A DNA stretch of 64,000 bases from Nemopilema nomurai (lineage: Eukaryota; Cnidaria; Scyphozoa; Rhizostomeae; Rhizostomatidae), in NCBI GenBank assembly GCA_003864495.1, contig ML133412.1, positions 868,001-932,000 on the forward strand. Direction: 5' to 3'. Positions within the stretch are counted from its first letter, which is position 1. Every line of letters begins with the position of its first letter. A model generated the notes under the pieces. It ran no database searches. It was not told the DNA's origin and saw only the letters and a list, made by a program, of their open reading frames with translations. Below, piece after piece: positions 1-11,375 of this stretch. The translations under genes and the position numbers were made by a program.

Positions 1-3000
1 ACGTAGTGGATGGTAAATGAATCACTGAAATTTAAGTAGAAGGTAGATTGGTCCAAAGCCAGAATGCACATTTTTTTATTATCTTGAGAATTTTTACGTA
101 GTGGATGGCAAATGAATCTGTGAAATTTAAGTAGAATGTAGATTGGTCCAAAGCCAGAATGCACATTTTTGTATTATCTTGAGAATTTTTACGTAGTGGA
201 TAGCAAATGAATCTGTGAAATTTAAGTAGAATGTAGATTGGTCCAAAGCCAGAATGCACATTTTTGTATTATCTTGAGAATTTTTACGTAGTGGATGGCA
301 AATGAATCTGTGCAATTTAAGTAGAAGGTAGATTGGTCCAAAGCCAGAATGCACATTTTTGTATTATCTTGAGAATTTTTACGTAGTGGATGACAAATGA
401 ATCTGTGCAATTTAAGTAGAAGGTAGATTGGTCCAAAGCCAGAATGCACATTTTTGTATTATCTTGAGAATTTTTACGTAGTGGATGGCAAATGAATCTG
501 TGAAATTTAAGTAGAATGTAGACTGGTCCAAAGCCAGAATGTACATTTTTGTATTATCTTCGAGAATTTTTACGTAATGGATGGTAAATGAATCTGTGAA
601 ATTTAAGTAGAATATAGATTGGTCCAAAGCCAGAATGCACATTTTTACATTATCTTGAGAATTTTTACGTAGTGGATGGTAAATGAATAACTAAAATTTA
701 AGTAGAAGGTAGATTGGTCCAAAGCCAGAATGCACATTTTTGTATTATCTTGAGAATTTTTACGTAGTGGATAGCAAATGAATCTGTGAAATTTAAGTAG
801 AATGTAGATTGGTCCAAAGCCAGAATGCACATTTTTGTATTATCTTGAGAATTTTTACGTGGTGGATGGCAAATGAATCTGTGCAATTTAAGTAGAAGGT
901 AGATTGGTCCAAAGCCAGAATGCACATTTTTGTATTATCTTGAGAATTTTTACGTAGTGGATGGCAAATGAATCTGTGAAATTTAAGTAGAATGTAGACT
1001 GGTCCAAAGCCAGAATACATTTTGTATTATCTCGAGAATTTTTACGTAGTGGATGGTAAATGAATCTGTGAAATTTAAGTAGAATATAGATTGGTCCAAA
1101 GCCAGAATGCACATTTTTACATTATCTTGAGAATTTTTACGTAGTGGATGGTAAATGAATCACTGAAATTTAAGTAGAAGGTAGATTGGTCCAAAGCCAG
1201 AATGCACATTTCTGTATTATCTTGAGAATTTTACGTAGTGGATGGCAAATGAATCTGTGCAATTTAAGTAGAAGGTAGATTGGTCCAAAGCCAGAATGCA
1301 CATTTTTGTATTATCTGAGAATTTTTACGTAGTGGATGGCAAATGAATCTGTGACATTTAAGTAGAATGTAGACTGGTCCAAAGCCAGAATGTACATTTT
1401 TGTATTATCTCGAGAATTTTTACGTAATGGATGGTAAATGAATCTGTGAAATTTAAGTAGAATATAGATTGGTCCAAAGCCAGAATGCACATTTTTGTAT
1501 TATCTTGAGAATTTTTACGTAGTGGATGGCAAATGAATCTGTGTAATTTAAGTAGAAGGTAGATTGGTCCAAAGCCAGAATGCACATTTTTGTATTATCT
1601 TGAGAATTTTTACGTAGTGGATGGCAAATGAATCTGTGAAATTTAAGTAGAATGTAGACTGGTCCAAAGCCAGAATATACATTTTTGTATTATCTCGAGA
1701 ATTTTTACGTAATGGATGGTAAATGAATCTGTGAAATTTAAGTAGAATATAGATTGGTCCAAAGCCAGAATGCACATTTTTACATTATCTTGAGAATTTT
1801 TACGTAGTGGATGGTAAATGAATCACTGAAATTTAAGTAGAATGTAGATTGGTCCAAAGCCAGAATGCACATTTTTGTATTATCTTGAGAATTTTTACGT
1901 AGTGGATGGCAAATGAATCTGTGCAATTTAAGTAGAAGGTAGATTGGTCCAAAGCCAGATGCACATTTTTGTATTATCTTGAGAATTTTTACGTAGTGGA
2001 TGGCAAATGAATCACTGAAATTTAAGTAGAAGGTAGATTGGTCCAAAGCCAGAATGCACATTTTTGTATTATCTTGAGAATTTTTACGTAGTGGATGGCA
2101 AATGAATCTGTGCAATTTAAGTAGAAGGTAGATTGGTCCAAAGCCAGAATGCACATTTTTGTATTATCTTGAGAATTTTTACGTAGTGGATGGCAAATGA
2201 ATCTGTGAAATTTAAGTAGAATGTAGACTGGTCCAAAGCCAGAATGTACATTTTTGTATTATCTCGAGAATTTTTACGTAATGGATGGTAAATGAATCTG
2301 TGAAATTTAAGTAGAATATAGATTGGTCCAAAGCCAGAATGCACATTTTTACATTATCTTGAGAATTTTTACGTAGTGGATGGTAAATGAATCACTGAAA
2401 TTTAAGTAGAAGGTAGATTGGTCCAAAGCCAGAATGCACATTTTTGTATTATCTTGAGAATTTTTACGTAGTGGATGGCAAATGAATCTGTGCAATTTAA
2501 GTAGAAGGTAGATTGGTCCAAAGCCAGAATGCACATTTTTGTATTATCTTGAGAATTTTTACGTAGTGGATGGCAAATGAATATGTGCAATTTAAGTAGA
2601 AGGTAGATTGGTCCAAAGCCAGAATGCACATTTTTGTATTATCTTGAGAATTTTTACGTAGTGGATGGTAAATGAATCTGTGAAATTTAAGTAGAATGTA
2701 GATTGGTCCAAAGCCAGAATGCACATTTTTGTATTATCTTGAGAATTTTTACGTAGTGGATGGCAAATGAATCACTGAAATTTAAGTAGAAGGTAGATTG
2801 GTCCAAAGCCAGAATGCACATTTTTGTATTATCTTGAGAATTTTTACGTAGTGGATGGCAAATGAATCTGTGCAATTTAAGTAGAATATAGATTGGTCCA
2901 AAGCCAGAATGCACATTTTTGTATTATCTTGAGAATTTTTACATAGTGATGATGGCAAATGAATCTGTGAAATTTAAGTAGAATGTAGACTGGTCCAAAG

Positions 3001-3448
3001 CCAGAATGTACATTTTTGTATTATCTCGAGAATTTTTACGTAATGGATGGTAAATGAATCTGTGAAATTTAAGTAGAATATAGATTGGTCCAAAGCCAGA
3101 ATGCACATTTTTACATTATCTTGAGAATTTTTACGTAGTGGATGGTAAATGAATCACTGAAATTTAAGTAGAAGGTAGATTGGTCCAAAGCCAGAATGCA
3201 CTTTTTTGTATTATCTTGAGAATTTTTACGTAGTGGATGGCAAATGAATCTGTGAAATTTAAGTAGAATGTAGATTGGTCCAAAGCCAGAATGCACATTT
3301 TTGTATTATCTTGAGAATTTTTACGTAGTGGATGGCAAATGAATCTGTGAAATTTAAGTAGAATGTAGACTGGTCCAAAGCCAGAATGTACATTTTTGTA
3401 TTATCTTGAGAATTTTTACGTAATGGATGGCAAATGAATCTGTTCTGT
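1..3448. repeat. 95-bp tandem satellite array (about 36 units)
   Basis: A head-to-tail array with a 95-bp period fills the left end and continues beyond the window. Each unit starts near ACGTAGTGGATGGCAAATGA, contains a constant GGTCCAAAGCCAGAATG core and ends GAGAATTTTT. Units differ at a few diagnostic positions: GATTGG or GACTGG, GCAC or GTAC, CTTGAG or CTCGAG, GTAGTGG or GTAATGG, and TCTGTG or TCACTG. The 60-125 aa open frames on the minus strand are by-products of the repeat, because they shift by 95 bp and change frame each unit. The last unit breaks off at about 3440 into unique DNA. Confidence 0.97.
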
Positions 3449-3817
3449 TTGTAGTTTAACTTTCAAGCGGTATGGTAATTTGTGCTTCTAGTAATTTGTG
3501 CTTCTAGTAATTTGTGCTTTTTTCAACGAAATAAAGTCGTTACTTATATCTTAAGAGATTATTTAAACTGCATATACGACAGTTACAGGATGAATGATCT
3601 CTTTCCAAGGACGCTCGAAACATGCAAATTAATAGCATTACAATCTGATAAAAGATATTCCACTTAGAAGTAATTGCAAAATCAACACGAATACTCAATG
3701 CGTAGGGAGACGAATGAGTCATGATTAATATCAAATCAATATATTTCTCACAATAATTGTTTTTGGGAAAGATATTTCAGTAGCTATATATGGCAGTAGT
3801 AGACATTTTGCCTTTGA
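3449..3817. other. Unique spacer between satellite and lectin gene 3' end
   Basis: About 370 bp of AT-rich DNA. It contains a short triplication of the motif TAATTTGTGCTTCTAG at about 3476-3518 and otherwise no recognisable gene. Because the downstream gene runs on the minus strand, this stretch should hold its 3' untranslated region and cleavage site. I could not place a polyadenylation signal with confidence. Confidence 0.6.
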
Positions 3818-5083
3818 TTAACAACATGGTTTTATCCTTATGACAGTTCTCTTCAATGAGTTATGATAACCTTTGAATGCATACCAATTAACCCCATCAG
3901 CGTAAGATTTATGAGGACCATTCAAATATTTGCCGTTCAGATTTGAAAAGTGGCATTTTTCATACCACCAGGCACCATGGTAGCCCACGGCACAACTTCC
4001 ACCAGGATATGCATCGTGGTCTCTGTCTTTTGTTGAGAATTTGTACCCATTATGGCGTGCAAGCGAATCACCCGCAGTTCCTGAATACGATCCTGTATGC
4101 AATGTAAACTGCTTATCTTCCCCATCAATGTAGAAGGTGCTGTATTCCGCAAAAGCTTTGCTTCCATCCACAGCTTCGAGATCAAATCGAATTTTCATGT
4201 TCTTTCGCTTTGTTAAACGATGGATCTTTTCATTTCCAAGCCAAAATTCATTTTCCAAGTCTCCGAATCCTGTTTTATACGCTTGCCAGTTTCGAAAGAA
4301 ATCGACTGAACCATCAGTGCGTCTCTGTATTACTGTCCAACCACCACCTTCATTTTCCATATCACAGTATACGAAGAACGGAGTACCATTATCTGGATCA
4401 ACTGTGTATATTCCAGTATTGTTAAGTCCTCCCTTCTTTAATGACAAGCATTCTTTTGGAGTAGTCTTTGGCGGCAAGCATGGTTCTCCTTTCGATCCTT
4501 TTGGACCTGGAGGACCAAAAGATCCTATTTCTCCTTTCTGTCCCATATCTCCTTTTGCGCCATGCAATCCGGTGTCTCCTTTTGGCCCTTTGCCTCCCTT
4601 TTGACCAATAGCACCCTTCATACCAACGAATCCAATTGCACCTCGCTCTCCCTGAGCTCCTTTTGGACCACTAGGGCCGGGATTTCCCGGTGCCCCTCTG
4701 TCCCCTTTCCTGCAAACCAGTGTCACGTTCTTGCACTGCAGTTTAGGGTTGTGCGCTCCCTTCAGAACTCGCAGAAGAAATTCTAAGTTTCGTTCAATGT
4801 GACGTCGTGATCTGCTTTTAAGCTGGTCACTTTTTAGTTGTTGCGACAAGTACGCTATGTCCAAGCTGTTCAGAGCACCATTTCCGCTTTGAGATTCCTT
4901 TAGTTTCTTCTCAGTTAATCGTTGCGTTCGTTCCAACTGATCGATCTTTCTGGACAGCTCACTGTCCGTTTGGTATATCTTGATATGCAGGAAAACTGTT
5001 TCAGTAACTAGCAGACCTATCACAGTTGCAGCTATATAGAAGAACTTGCGATCATAAGATGCTTCTTTCTTGCCCACCTCCAT
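3818..5083 (-). CDS. Membrane-anchored collagen/fibrinogen-domain lectin (ficolin/FIBCD1-like), single exon
   Basis: An intact 421-residue type II membrane protein. Residues 1-13 are a short basic cytoplasmic tail, about 14-33 a hydrophobic anchor, about 36-66 a coiled coil and 91-94 a furin-like RSRR. Residues 126-200 are Gly-X-Y collagen repeats, and about 211-421 a fibrinogen-related (FReD) domain. The FReD carries the family signatures GGGWTVIQRR and HGAWWY, paired cysteines, and an acidic DRDHD segment where family members bind calcium. Known FReD lectins such as ficolins and FIBCD1 bind acetylated sugars and trimerise through collagen or coiled-coil stems. I infer a surface or shed recognition lectin. 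The gene has no introns, unlike typical vertebrate ficolins. A TATA box lies just upstream. A close paralogue with added Ig domains lies at 49498-51322. The ligand is unknown. Confidence 0.93.
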   Translation of the reverse strand: MEVGKKEASYDRKFFYIAATVIGLLVTETVFLHIKIYQTDSELSRKIDQLERTQRLTEKKLKESQSGNGALNSLDIAYLSQQLKSDQLKSRSRRHIERNLEFLLRVLKGAHNPKLQCKNVTLVCRKGDRGAPGNPGPSGPKGAQGERGAIGFVGMKGAIGQKGGKGPKGDTGLHGAKGDMGQKGEIGSFGPPGPKGSKGEPCLPPKTTPKECLSLKKGGLNNTGIYTVDPDNGTPFFVYCDMENEGGGWTVIQRRTDGSVDFFRNWQAYKTGFGDLENEFWLGNEKIHRLTKRKNMKIRFDLEAVDGSKAFAEYSTFYIDGEDKQFTLHTGSYSGTAGDSLARHNGYKFSTKDRDHDAYPGGSCAVGYHGAWWYEKCHFSNLNGKYLNGPHKSYADGVNWYAFKGYHNSLKRTVIRIKPCC

Positions 5084-5144
5084 GTTTGGCAGTTACTACC
5101 AGTCCAAGGTTAGGTTAAACTGTACCAGATTTGAAGTGGGCGAC

Positions 5145-5154
5145 CTTTATATAG
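5145..5154 (-). promoter_or_regulatory. TATA box of the collagen/fibrinogen lectin gene
   Basis: Read on the minus strand the sequence is CTATATAAAG. It lies about 62-71 bp upstream of the ATG at 5083, which leaves room for a 5' untranslated leader of roughly 30-40 nt. Position and match to the TATA consensus support a focused core promoter, but transcription start data are absent. Confidence 0.6.
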
Positions 5155-7256
5155 CCAAGATACATTTACGTCACCACGTGCTGCAAATAACTTTAATCTT
5201 TACTGGATTATTGACCAGTTCAAGGTCATTTAGTATCATGACAATACGGGTCATATTGTGTCATGTATGTAATTCAGACTGTAAGGCCTTAACAGACTAT
5301 GTAATAAGGTACTGGCAAGTTGCAAAGAGTGCAAAGCTTTTGGACTATTTTCCAGCTGAAGGGGGAATAATATAGCGAGTACAAAAGCACGGAAATTCGC
5401 CAGTCAGAACTTGATCAATGGTTATTTTCCCCTTGGTCTATTTTAAGCAAACATGTTTGGACACGTTGGTTCGTTTCTGACAGAGCTTTTTCCCGAGCAA
5501 ACTTGTAGAGCTATCTTTCCATATTCCTTGTTATTGAGTGAACGTGAGTCAAAGAATTGTCGCATTTATGCCCACAACTTTGGCAGGCATTGTACATCCA
5601 TATGTAATTCAGATTTAAACGAAGTTTCGAAAGAAAGAAGGGACTCTTTATTAACAAACTACTGCTACTTCACAAAATGGCGCAAGGACTTTTTGACGGT
5701 CGTCTAGTTGAAAGATGTATAATGTAGTGTCATCAGGGGTATTTTAAACAGAGGCCTAAATTAATGGAAGCATAATGCAGCAAACCTCGCACTTTCATTT
5801 TTGCTCCTTTCAAACAGTAACTTTAAATAATGACCCGATAAGCAAAAATTGTTTAAAACGAGCCAAGAAATTTCACATCTGCATGTCACCATAGGTGTAA
5901 TGGACCGTGAAATATCAACTTCCCCATCAGAATCACCCATAAAATATCAACTTCACCAGTGGGGAGAATGGATTACGTCCCATAATTTTGTTCCACATTT
6001 GAGTGGCCCGAGAGGAGCTCATATTCCAGCGAAAACAACACAGAGGATTATGATGGTTTACCGGAACCAAATGTAGAACAAGAAGTAAATGAACCCGGAT
6101 GCAAACGGATACTCTACTTAATTCCTGGAGGGACGAGTTTGGTGAATGAAGCCTTCACGCCATCTACGTCACACTCCCCCTTCAAAGCGTAGAAAAAGCA
6201 TTACAACAAAATGTTTAATGTAAACTATAATTACAATAATTGTAAAAACTTTACTATGGCTTATTAAAAATCAGAAGTTGAAGGACAGGAATCGTGAATT
6301 TAGTTCAGGAAGAATGAAAAGCTTCAAAACGTCACAATTTTTCATATTTAACACATGGCCTTTGAGGAAGAATGCGAATGCATCATAGCTTCAAAAGCTC
6401 TTATTCATTGGTACAGTAATCCTGGCTGGAAACATTCGTTCTTAGCAACCACGGATTCAATTCCCCACGAGACCGGAGATTCGGCACATTGCATGTATAA
6501 GAAAAACAGGTATCGATTGGTGTATTTAATGATGCTCAGCAGGTGTTCTATTCATACCAGAATGAGGCACACAAGCATGCATTTTTTACCTGGAAACCTT
6601 CGATTCTCTTTTACAACACCAACTAAAGTTAGTGTTCACTGAAGCATCCGTATTTCTAAAGACATCAAAGACAATAAAATCAAATTATAAGGTTTATAAT
6701 TGATTCGCTTGAATCCGTTGAAGGAAAAAAATATTAAAAGAGCTTTGCCAGGGGGGGAAGACCAAAAATTAGTGTGAGGGTGCAGCCACCCCTACTGCCT
6801 TTAGAATATGAGCTGAATTCTTTTTTCACTACTTTTGCCGCTATGTCCATGTTTTGTCTCCTTCCCCGAGAATTCATCTTTCGCCGTGACGATATTTCAC
6901 TCGCAAATGTTTCAGCGGTTGTATGGCTGGTAGAAGAAGCAAATACCAAAAAACTCTCTCTGTTGCTTTTCAGGTCTGAGCATCTATTGAGTCAAATGAT
7001 GATTTAACTATCAAGAAGTTTTACAATACTTCATTATACCAGGTACAACATCTGAAAATTTCTCACTCCGCCAAACAAAGGCCTCGGTTTCAAATGCAGA
7101 TTTTCTCATCTCGTTGTTGTTGTCAAATCATTTCTCCACTCTCTTTCAAAATTTGTGCTACCAACAAAGCTTGCATTTCAAGTTGCACATGAGTTGCTCA
7201 CGAAAATTTATAAACACGCCTCGTAGAGTGTGATTGTTCTTCGAAGACTTGCAAAC
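5155..7256. other. Intergenic region between divergent lectin and GSKIP genes
   Basis: About 2.1 kb between two divergently oriented genes, so it must contain both promoters. Several open frames of 70-100 codons occur on both strands (for example near 5849-6076, 6355-6642 and 6774-7007). None shows a recognisable domain, codon pattern or splice structure. A run of nine G at about 6750 is the only low-complexity feature of note. Confidence 0.5.
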
Positions 7257-7961
7257 ATGGGATCTGACCTGAATCTTTCCGAGGAAGTGGCCTTCATAAA
7301 AAACGATGTCAATTTCGCTGTTGATTTTATCGATGCTTCCCAAAAGTTACCCGAAAAGGATGGTAGAATCTATATCAATATTCAGACAAAGGAAAAGGAG
7401 AAGTTTTGTGTTGAGCTATCAAGCTCTGGATTTAAGGTAAGGCGTGTTTTGATTGTATTTGAACCTGTTTATCATTTGTGTTTGTTTGTGAAAGCTTCAA
7501 TTTGCCAAATTTGGCAAAAGACGGCAAAGGAGGAATAAAAATGGCGTTTCAAGGAAAATTTCGTATTCAATCTTCTATGCGGTTTATCTGCGGAATGTAA
7601 TCTTTTTCCTACAATTTACTAAAAAATACAGGAATTGAAAGGGGGTTTGGTGCATTTTGAACACCAGCGCTTTGTGCATGGGTACAAAAGCAATTAAATT
7701 GTCAGGTCCTGATAAATGTGTGATGATAAGCTATCTTAGCTCTGTCAGAAAATGCCAGCTTTCCATACATCAACTATTTCGGGTCACTTTCAGGTTGTTG
7801 GCAAAGATTTTGATGACTTCAAAGAAGAAAATGACCCCAAGATCACATTTGAGACCATTTACTCTTTGCTTTCAAACATCAGTTCCAGTTATGAAATGAC
7901 ATTTGGCAATGAACTGGTGAGAAAACTAGAAAACCTACAGAGAGAGACAGAGGCTCAGTGA
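7257..7961 (+). CDS. GSKIP: GSKIP homologue (GSK3-beta interacting protein), two exons
   Basis: Exon 1 is 7257-7436 and exon 2 is 7794-7961, joined in phase 0 across a GT-AG intron (donor GTAAGG, acceptor TTTCAG). The 115-residue product matches the small conserved GSKIP (DUF727) family. Visible signatures are YINIQTKEKEKFCVEL in exon 1, the FKVVGKDFD junction spanning the intron, and the C-terminal EMTFGNELVRKLENLQ. The last corresponds to the GSK3-binding helix known from the vertebrate protein. Vertebrate GSKIP anchors PKA and inhibits GSK3-beta; this role is transferred by homology. Human GSKIP is 139 residues, so the N terminus here is shorter. An in-frame GTG lies 27 bases upstream, but the ATG at 7257 in AAACATGG context is preferred. 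Confidence 0.92.
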
Positions 7962-8437
7962 AAACTTATGTTGTCAAAACATTTTTAAATTTAGTTATAA
8001 GTATGCATTCTAATGTATAAATGCACACTAACATACAACATAGCTTCCCTAGACTGATCTTTTATACAGTCATAATGTTTGTCAGCCAGAAGGGCAAATG
8101 ACATTTATGCATTGAACAGTTACAACCTTTACAACTTGTCTCTACATAACTATAATTTCACATCATTCACATCTTTTTGTCACTGATACTAATAATAGAC
8201 AAATTAGCAGTTACAACCTTCTTACCATATCCATTTAACTCTCACAATTTTTTTATTTATTGGTGATAATAAAGCCTTAATTTTAATGCAAAGTTTTACT
8301 CCCCATTTTATGTATTCTAATTTAATAGAATTATCTTACCATTTCATTAGAATCTAGCTTAGTTAAGCTATCATACCCAAATATGCCTGGGTCCTTTTTT
8401 AAGTTGGCATTTTGTGTTTGTAACATATACATTCATT

Positions 8438-8443
8438 CAATAA
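8438..8443 (+). terminator. Candidate polyadenylation signal of GSKIP
   Basis: An AATAAA hexamer in the sequence CAATAAAAAGC lies about 480 bp after the GSKIP stop codon. Another AATAAA occurs earlier, at about 8267. Either could end the transcript; the sequence does not decide. Confidence 0.35.
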
Positions 8444-9789
8444 AAAGCTGATGTTTTTAATATTTGATTATTTGTCACACTGATGTCAATACTGCAAAAT
8501 TAATATGTTAAAACACATCCAAGCTTTATTAGGATTGTGTATCAAAGATTGGGGAAACATTTCTAAGAAAAGTTAGATTGCATAGTGGTGTAAACTTGCA
8601 AACTTAGAGATTACTGTGAGAAACGGTTTTTGTTTACTTCAACCTATTTCAAAGATTCTTTTGAGTGAGGAAGAAAAGGGAATGCCTCAAAGAAATGGCA
8701 ATAAACATGATTATTTTGCCCATGATACTATGCCTAAAAGTTGCCAAATGGATTTTGGAACTGAAGCTGCTTTCAACATGTATACTATATTTTTCAAAGA
8801 TATCAGAAACATCAAGGACCAAGAAACTAGTTGAAAATCAGATTTGCCAATATAGAATCAGCTGAATGATAAGATAATGTGATTAATTTGAGACTTTTTT
8901 ACTTTACGCCATTCGGTCATATGGCTTCATCATGAGTATTCCTCCATCAGATACCTAAACACGTGACAGATATACCACCTGTTTCTAAACAGGAGATCTT
9001 GTGCTTGTATTTCTGACTTTAGAAACTTTAGGCACTGACTTTGCCAAGGCACCTCTTGGAACAGCCAAATACTTTATTTTGTCTTATTCTATTTAATCTT
9101 ATTTGATTTGGTCTTATTATGGAAAATAAATATTTTCATTGAGTCCCTTTATTCAATCCAATAGTTTTCCACTTTGTAAGGCAAAAACTATCCATATTTC
9201 TTGTTCAAGGCCATCTTCAAGCTAGTGCCCCCTGGTCTTGATTTTCAACTGACAACTGAAAACAAGCTGCTGACCAGTGCTGTGAACCTCTTTATAAGAA
9301 AAACGGCAGACAATGCCAGGGGGTGGGGCTTGGACTTGGCTTGTCCAAATCATACAGGACCATATTATTTTTCACATTTTTGCAGACTGTAACTTTTTGA
9401 TATTAATTAAGTTTTCTTGTTTTGTGTATCAAAGTTTGGCTCCCATCCCCAATTTTTTACCCCTTTGGAGCTGGTTTAATGTATTGCTTAGAATGGCTGC
9501 ATCAAGTATTTTTTCATAAGCCAAGTTACATTTAAATCTTCTCATTACGTCATTGAAGCTAATGGTGCGCATCTTAGGCAGAAATCTGGATAAACTTTCT
9601 GTGAGTTAGATAAATTTAATGCAAAGCAAGGTAGACAGACTGTTTATAATTTTTGTTTAATATCCAGTTAAATCTGAGTCATGGTTCCGCGTATCTGTCG
9701 ACAGTAGTTTAAAACATTGTCTTCCACCTTAAGAGAGCCTGCGCACAGACTCCCAAGTATCTAAGTTGGAGCTTGCGCGTAGCTGAGGC

Positions 9790-9920
9790 CTTGCGCTAAG
9801 TCACGTGGTCTCTCTCGCTGTTACTTGATTGGTCTAATTGTCGGCGTGTTTGGCTTTGTTTACACTTTCCAGGACTGTAATTGGCATAGTGGCGAGAGAG
9901 ACCACGTGACTTAGCGCAAG
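9790..9920. repeat. 131-bp element with perfect 29-bp inverted repeats (MITE-like)
   Basis: Bases 9790-9818 and 9892-9920 are exact reverse complements over 29 bp, with a 73-bp spacer. Each arm contains TCACGTGG, so the CACGTG E-box lies in both arms. The sequence CTTGATTGG just inside the left arm is matched by CCAATCAAG just outside the right arm at 9927. No clear target-site duplication is visible. The structure resembles a small non-autonomous foldback element but could also be a regulatory hairpin. Confidence 0.75.
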
Positions 9921-10954
9921 CTCGCAGCCAATCAAGATTTAAGCCATATGCTGCGTGCAGGGCACCTTATGAAGTTTAGTAAAAATTCCCTGATTACTAG
10001 ATGAATTGAACGAGAACCCGTATCTCCGTAGTAACCGAAGCACATGGCTAGTCATATCTGACCAAGCGGTGTTTGCGCGTTCAAGCCTAGAGACTGGTAC
10101 GTTAGTCTTACTAAGAAAGAGAAGCACTTATTTGAAGCCGCTGTATACAATGTTTTGATGGTTTTAATGGAAAAGCCTAATACTTCGAAATCTTATGGCC
10201 AGGTACATTTTACTTTGTATTTTATATCCCTCACTTTACATGCTACTATGAATTTAATTTTGGCGCTTTTTTAATACAACCAAATTTTCAAGAACTCATT
10301 TACCAGCCATTTCTAGGACCATGTTATAGAAACATAACCAACTATAAGAGAATATATTTAAGATCAAGCTAATTGTCCTTTTTATTTTCACCGTTTAAAC
10401 AAGCTGCAATCGAAACATCAGAAGTTTTCTTCCTTCTCCAAACAATTGTGCGGTTTTGAGAAGACGCAGTGGCTTTTTACGGGGTTTTAAAGGCGCAAAT
10501 AATTTGCTAGAAAAAGCATCTAGTTGGAGAAATTTGAAGAAGTGGCGAAGTTTTTTGTTTTTTCAGCTAGGAGTTTTTTATTGCTGGGCAAGCACCATAG
10601 AAACACTAAAAGCCTTCCTGCGTGAATGCAAAAGACCCTCTCCATGTGCAGTGGCCTGATTGTAGAAATGAATTTCTTCAAGTAACAAAAGAGTAAGATC
10701 TACAAAGCAGATTGCTTTCAAGATTTGCACCTTAAACGGTTTTCTCCAACTGTTTCGCCTTTTTGCAGTTTTGCCATTATTTCTGACTCCGAATTTTCCA
10801 ATAGCAGTTTTTCCTGAATTGTTTTCACCTTTTGGAGCGGTTTTAGAGTATTTGAACAAGATTGGTTTTAAAACCAAGACTGATCAAGGCTAAGACCAAG
10901 ATTTGGCAACTTGTAGCTTGACATTTGGGTCATCAGAAATTCCGTAAAAGCTCT

Positions 10955-11105
10955 ATTAAGTCCTCTCTTTTTTAAGCCCCCTCGCTATCAAGCCTCCCAT
11001 TATCAAGAAAAATTTGAAATAAGCCCTCCTCATATTAGGCCCCCCCTCGTTAGCCAGAGATATAAAAGAGCTTAATGATATGCCTAATGTGAGAGCTTAG
11101 TGATA
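10955..11105 (-). repeat. Degenerate 20-bp-period repeat (GGGGGCTTA family)
   Basis: On the plus strand, motifs such as TTTTTTAAGCCCCCTCGC, AATAAGCCCTCCTCAT and TTAGGCCCCCCCTCGT recur roughly every 20-30 bp. The minus-strand core, a G-run followed by CTTAnTnnGA, also occurs at 18015-18075 and 39030-39175. Confidence 0.5.
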
Positions 11106-11375
11106 GCTTATGGTGTTTTTGCTTTAAATACGTCCAATTTCAAATGAGTAAGAATCCTGGCCTTCTCTCTCAGTTGTGCACCTAATGCTTTTAAACAGCA
11201 TACGTCATTGAAGCTTATTAGACCTATTTTAATGTGAATTAGGTCTACGCTCTCTGTGCCTTTCAGGTGAAAATTTGCGTTATTGAACGCGTAATGGTTA
11301 AAAGTCAGCAAGGAGCCGCAGCGTCCGGATTCTTCTTAGTTTCCGGGGAGCCGTTCCGATAATTCTGGAAAGCAC

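Larger units (their letters stand above)
7962..11375. other. Intergenic region between GSKIP and synaptotagmin-like gene
   Basis: About 3.4 kb. The first 500 bp are probably the GSKIP 3' untranslated region. Open frames near 8616-8865, 9201-9519, 10456-10659 and 10578-10877 show no domain I recognise. The stretch contains a perfect 29-bp inverted repeat (9790-9920) and a degenerate C-rich short-period repeat (about 10955-11105), listed separately. Confidence 0.5.

Noticed and set aside
32..3296. About twenty minus-strand open frames of 61-124 codons in the left satellite
   Set aside because: They recur every 95 bp with the same sequence and change frame in each unit; they are by-products of the repeat.
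3937..4604. Open frames overlapping the first lectin gene on both strands
   Set aside because: They are shadows of the intact 421-codon frame and lack domains of their own.
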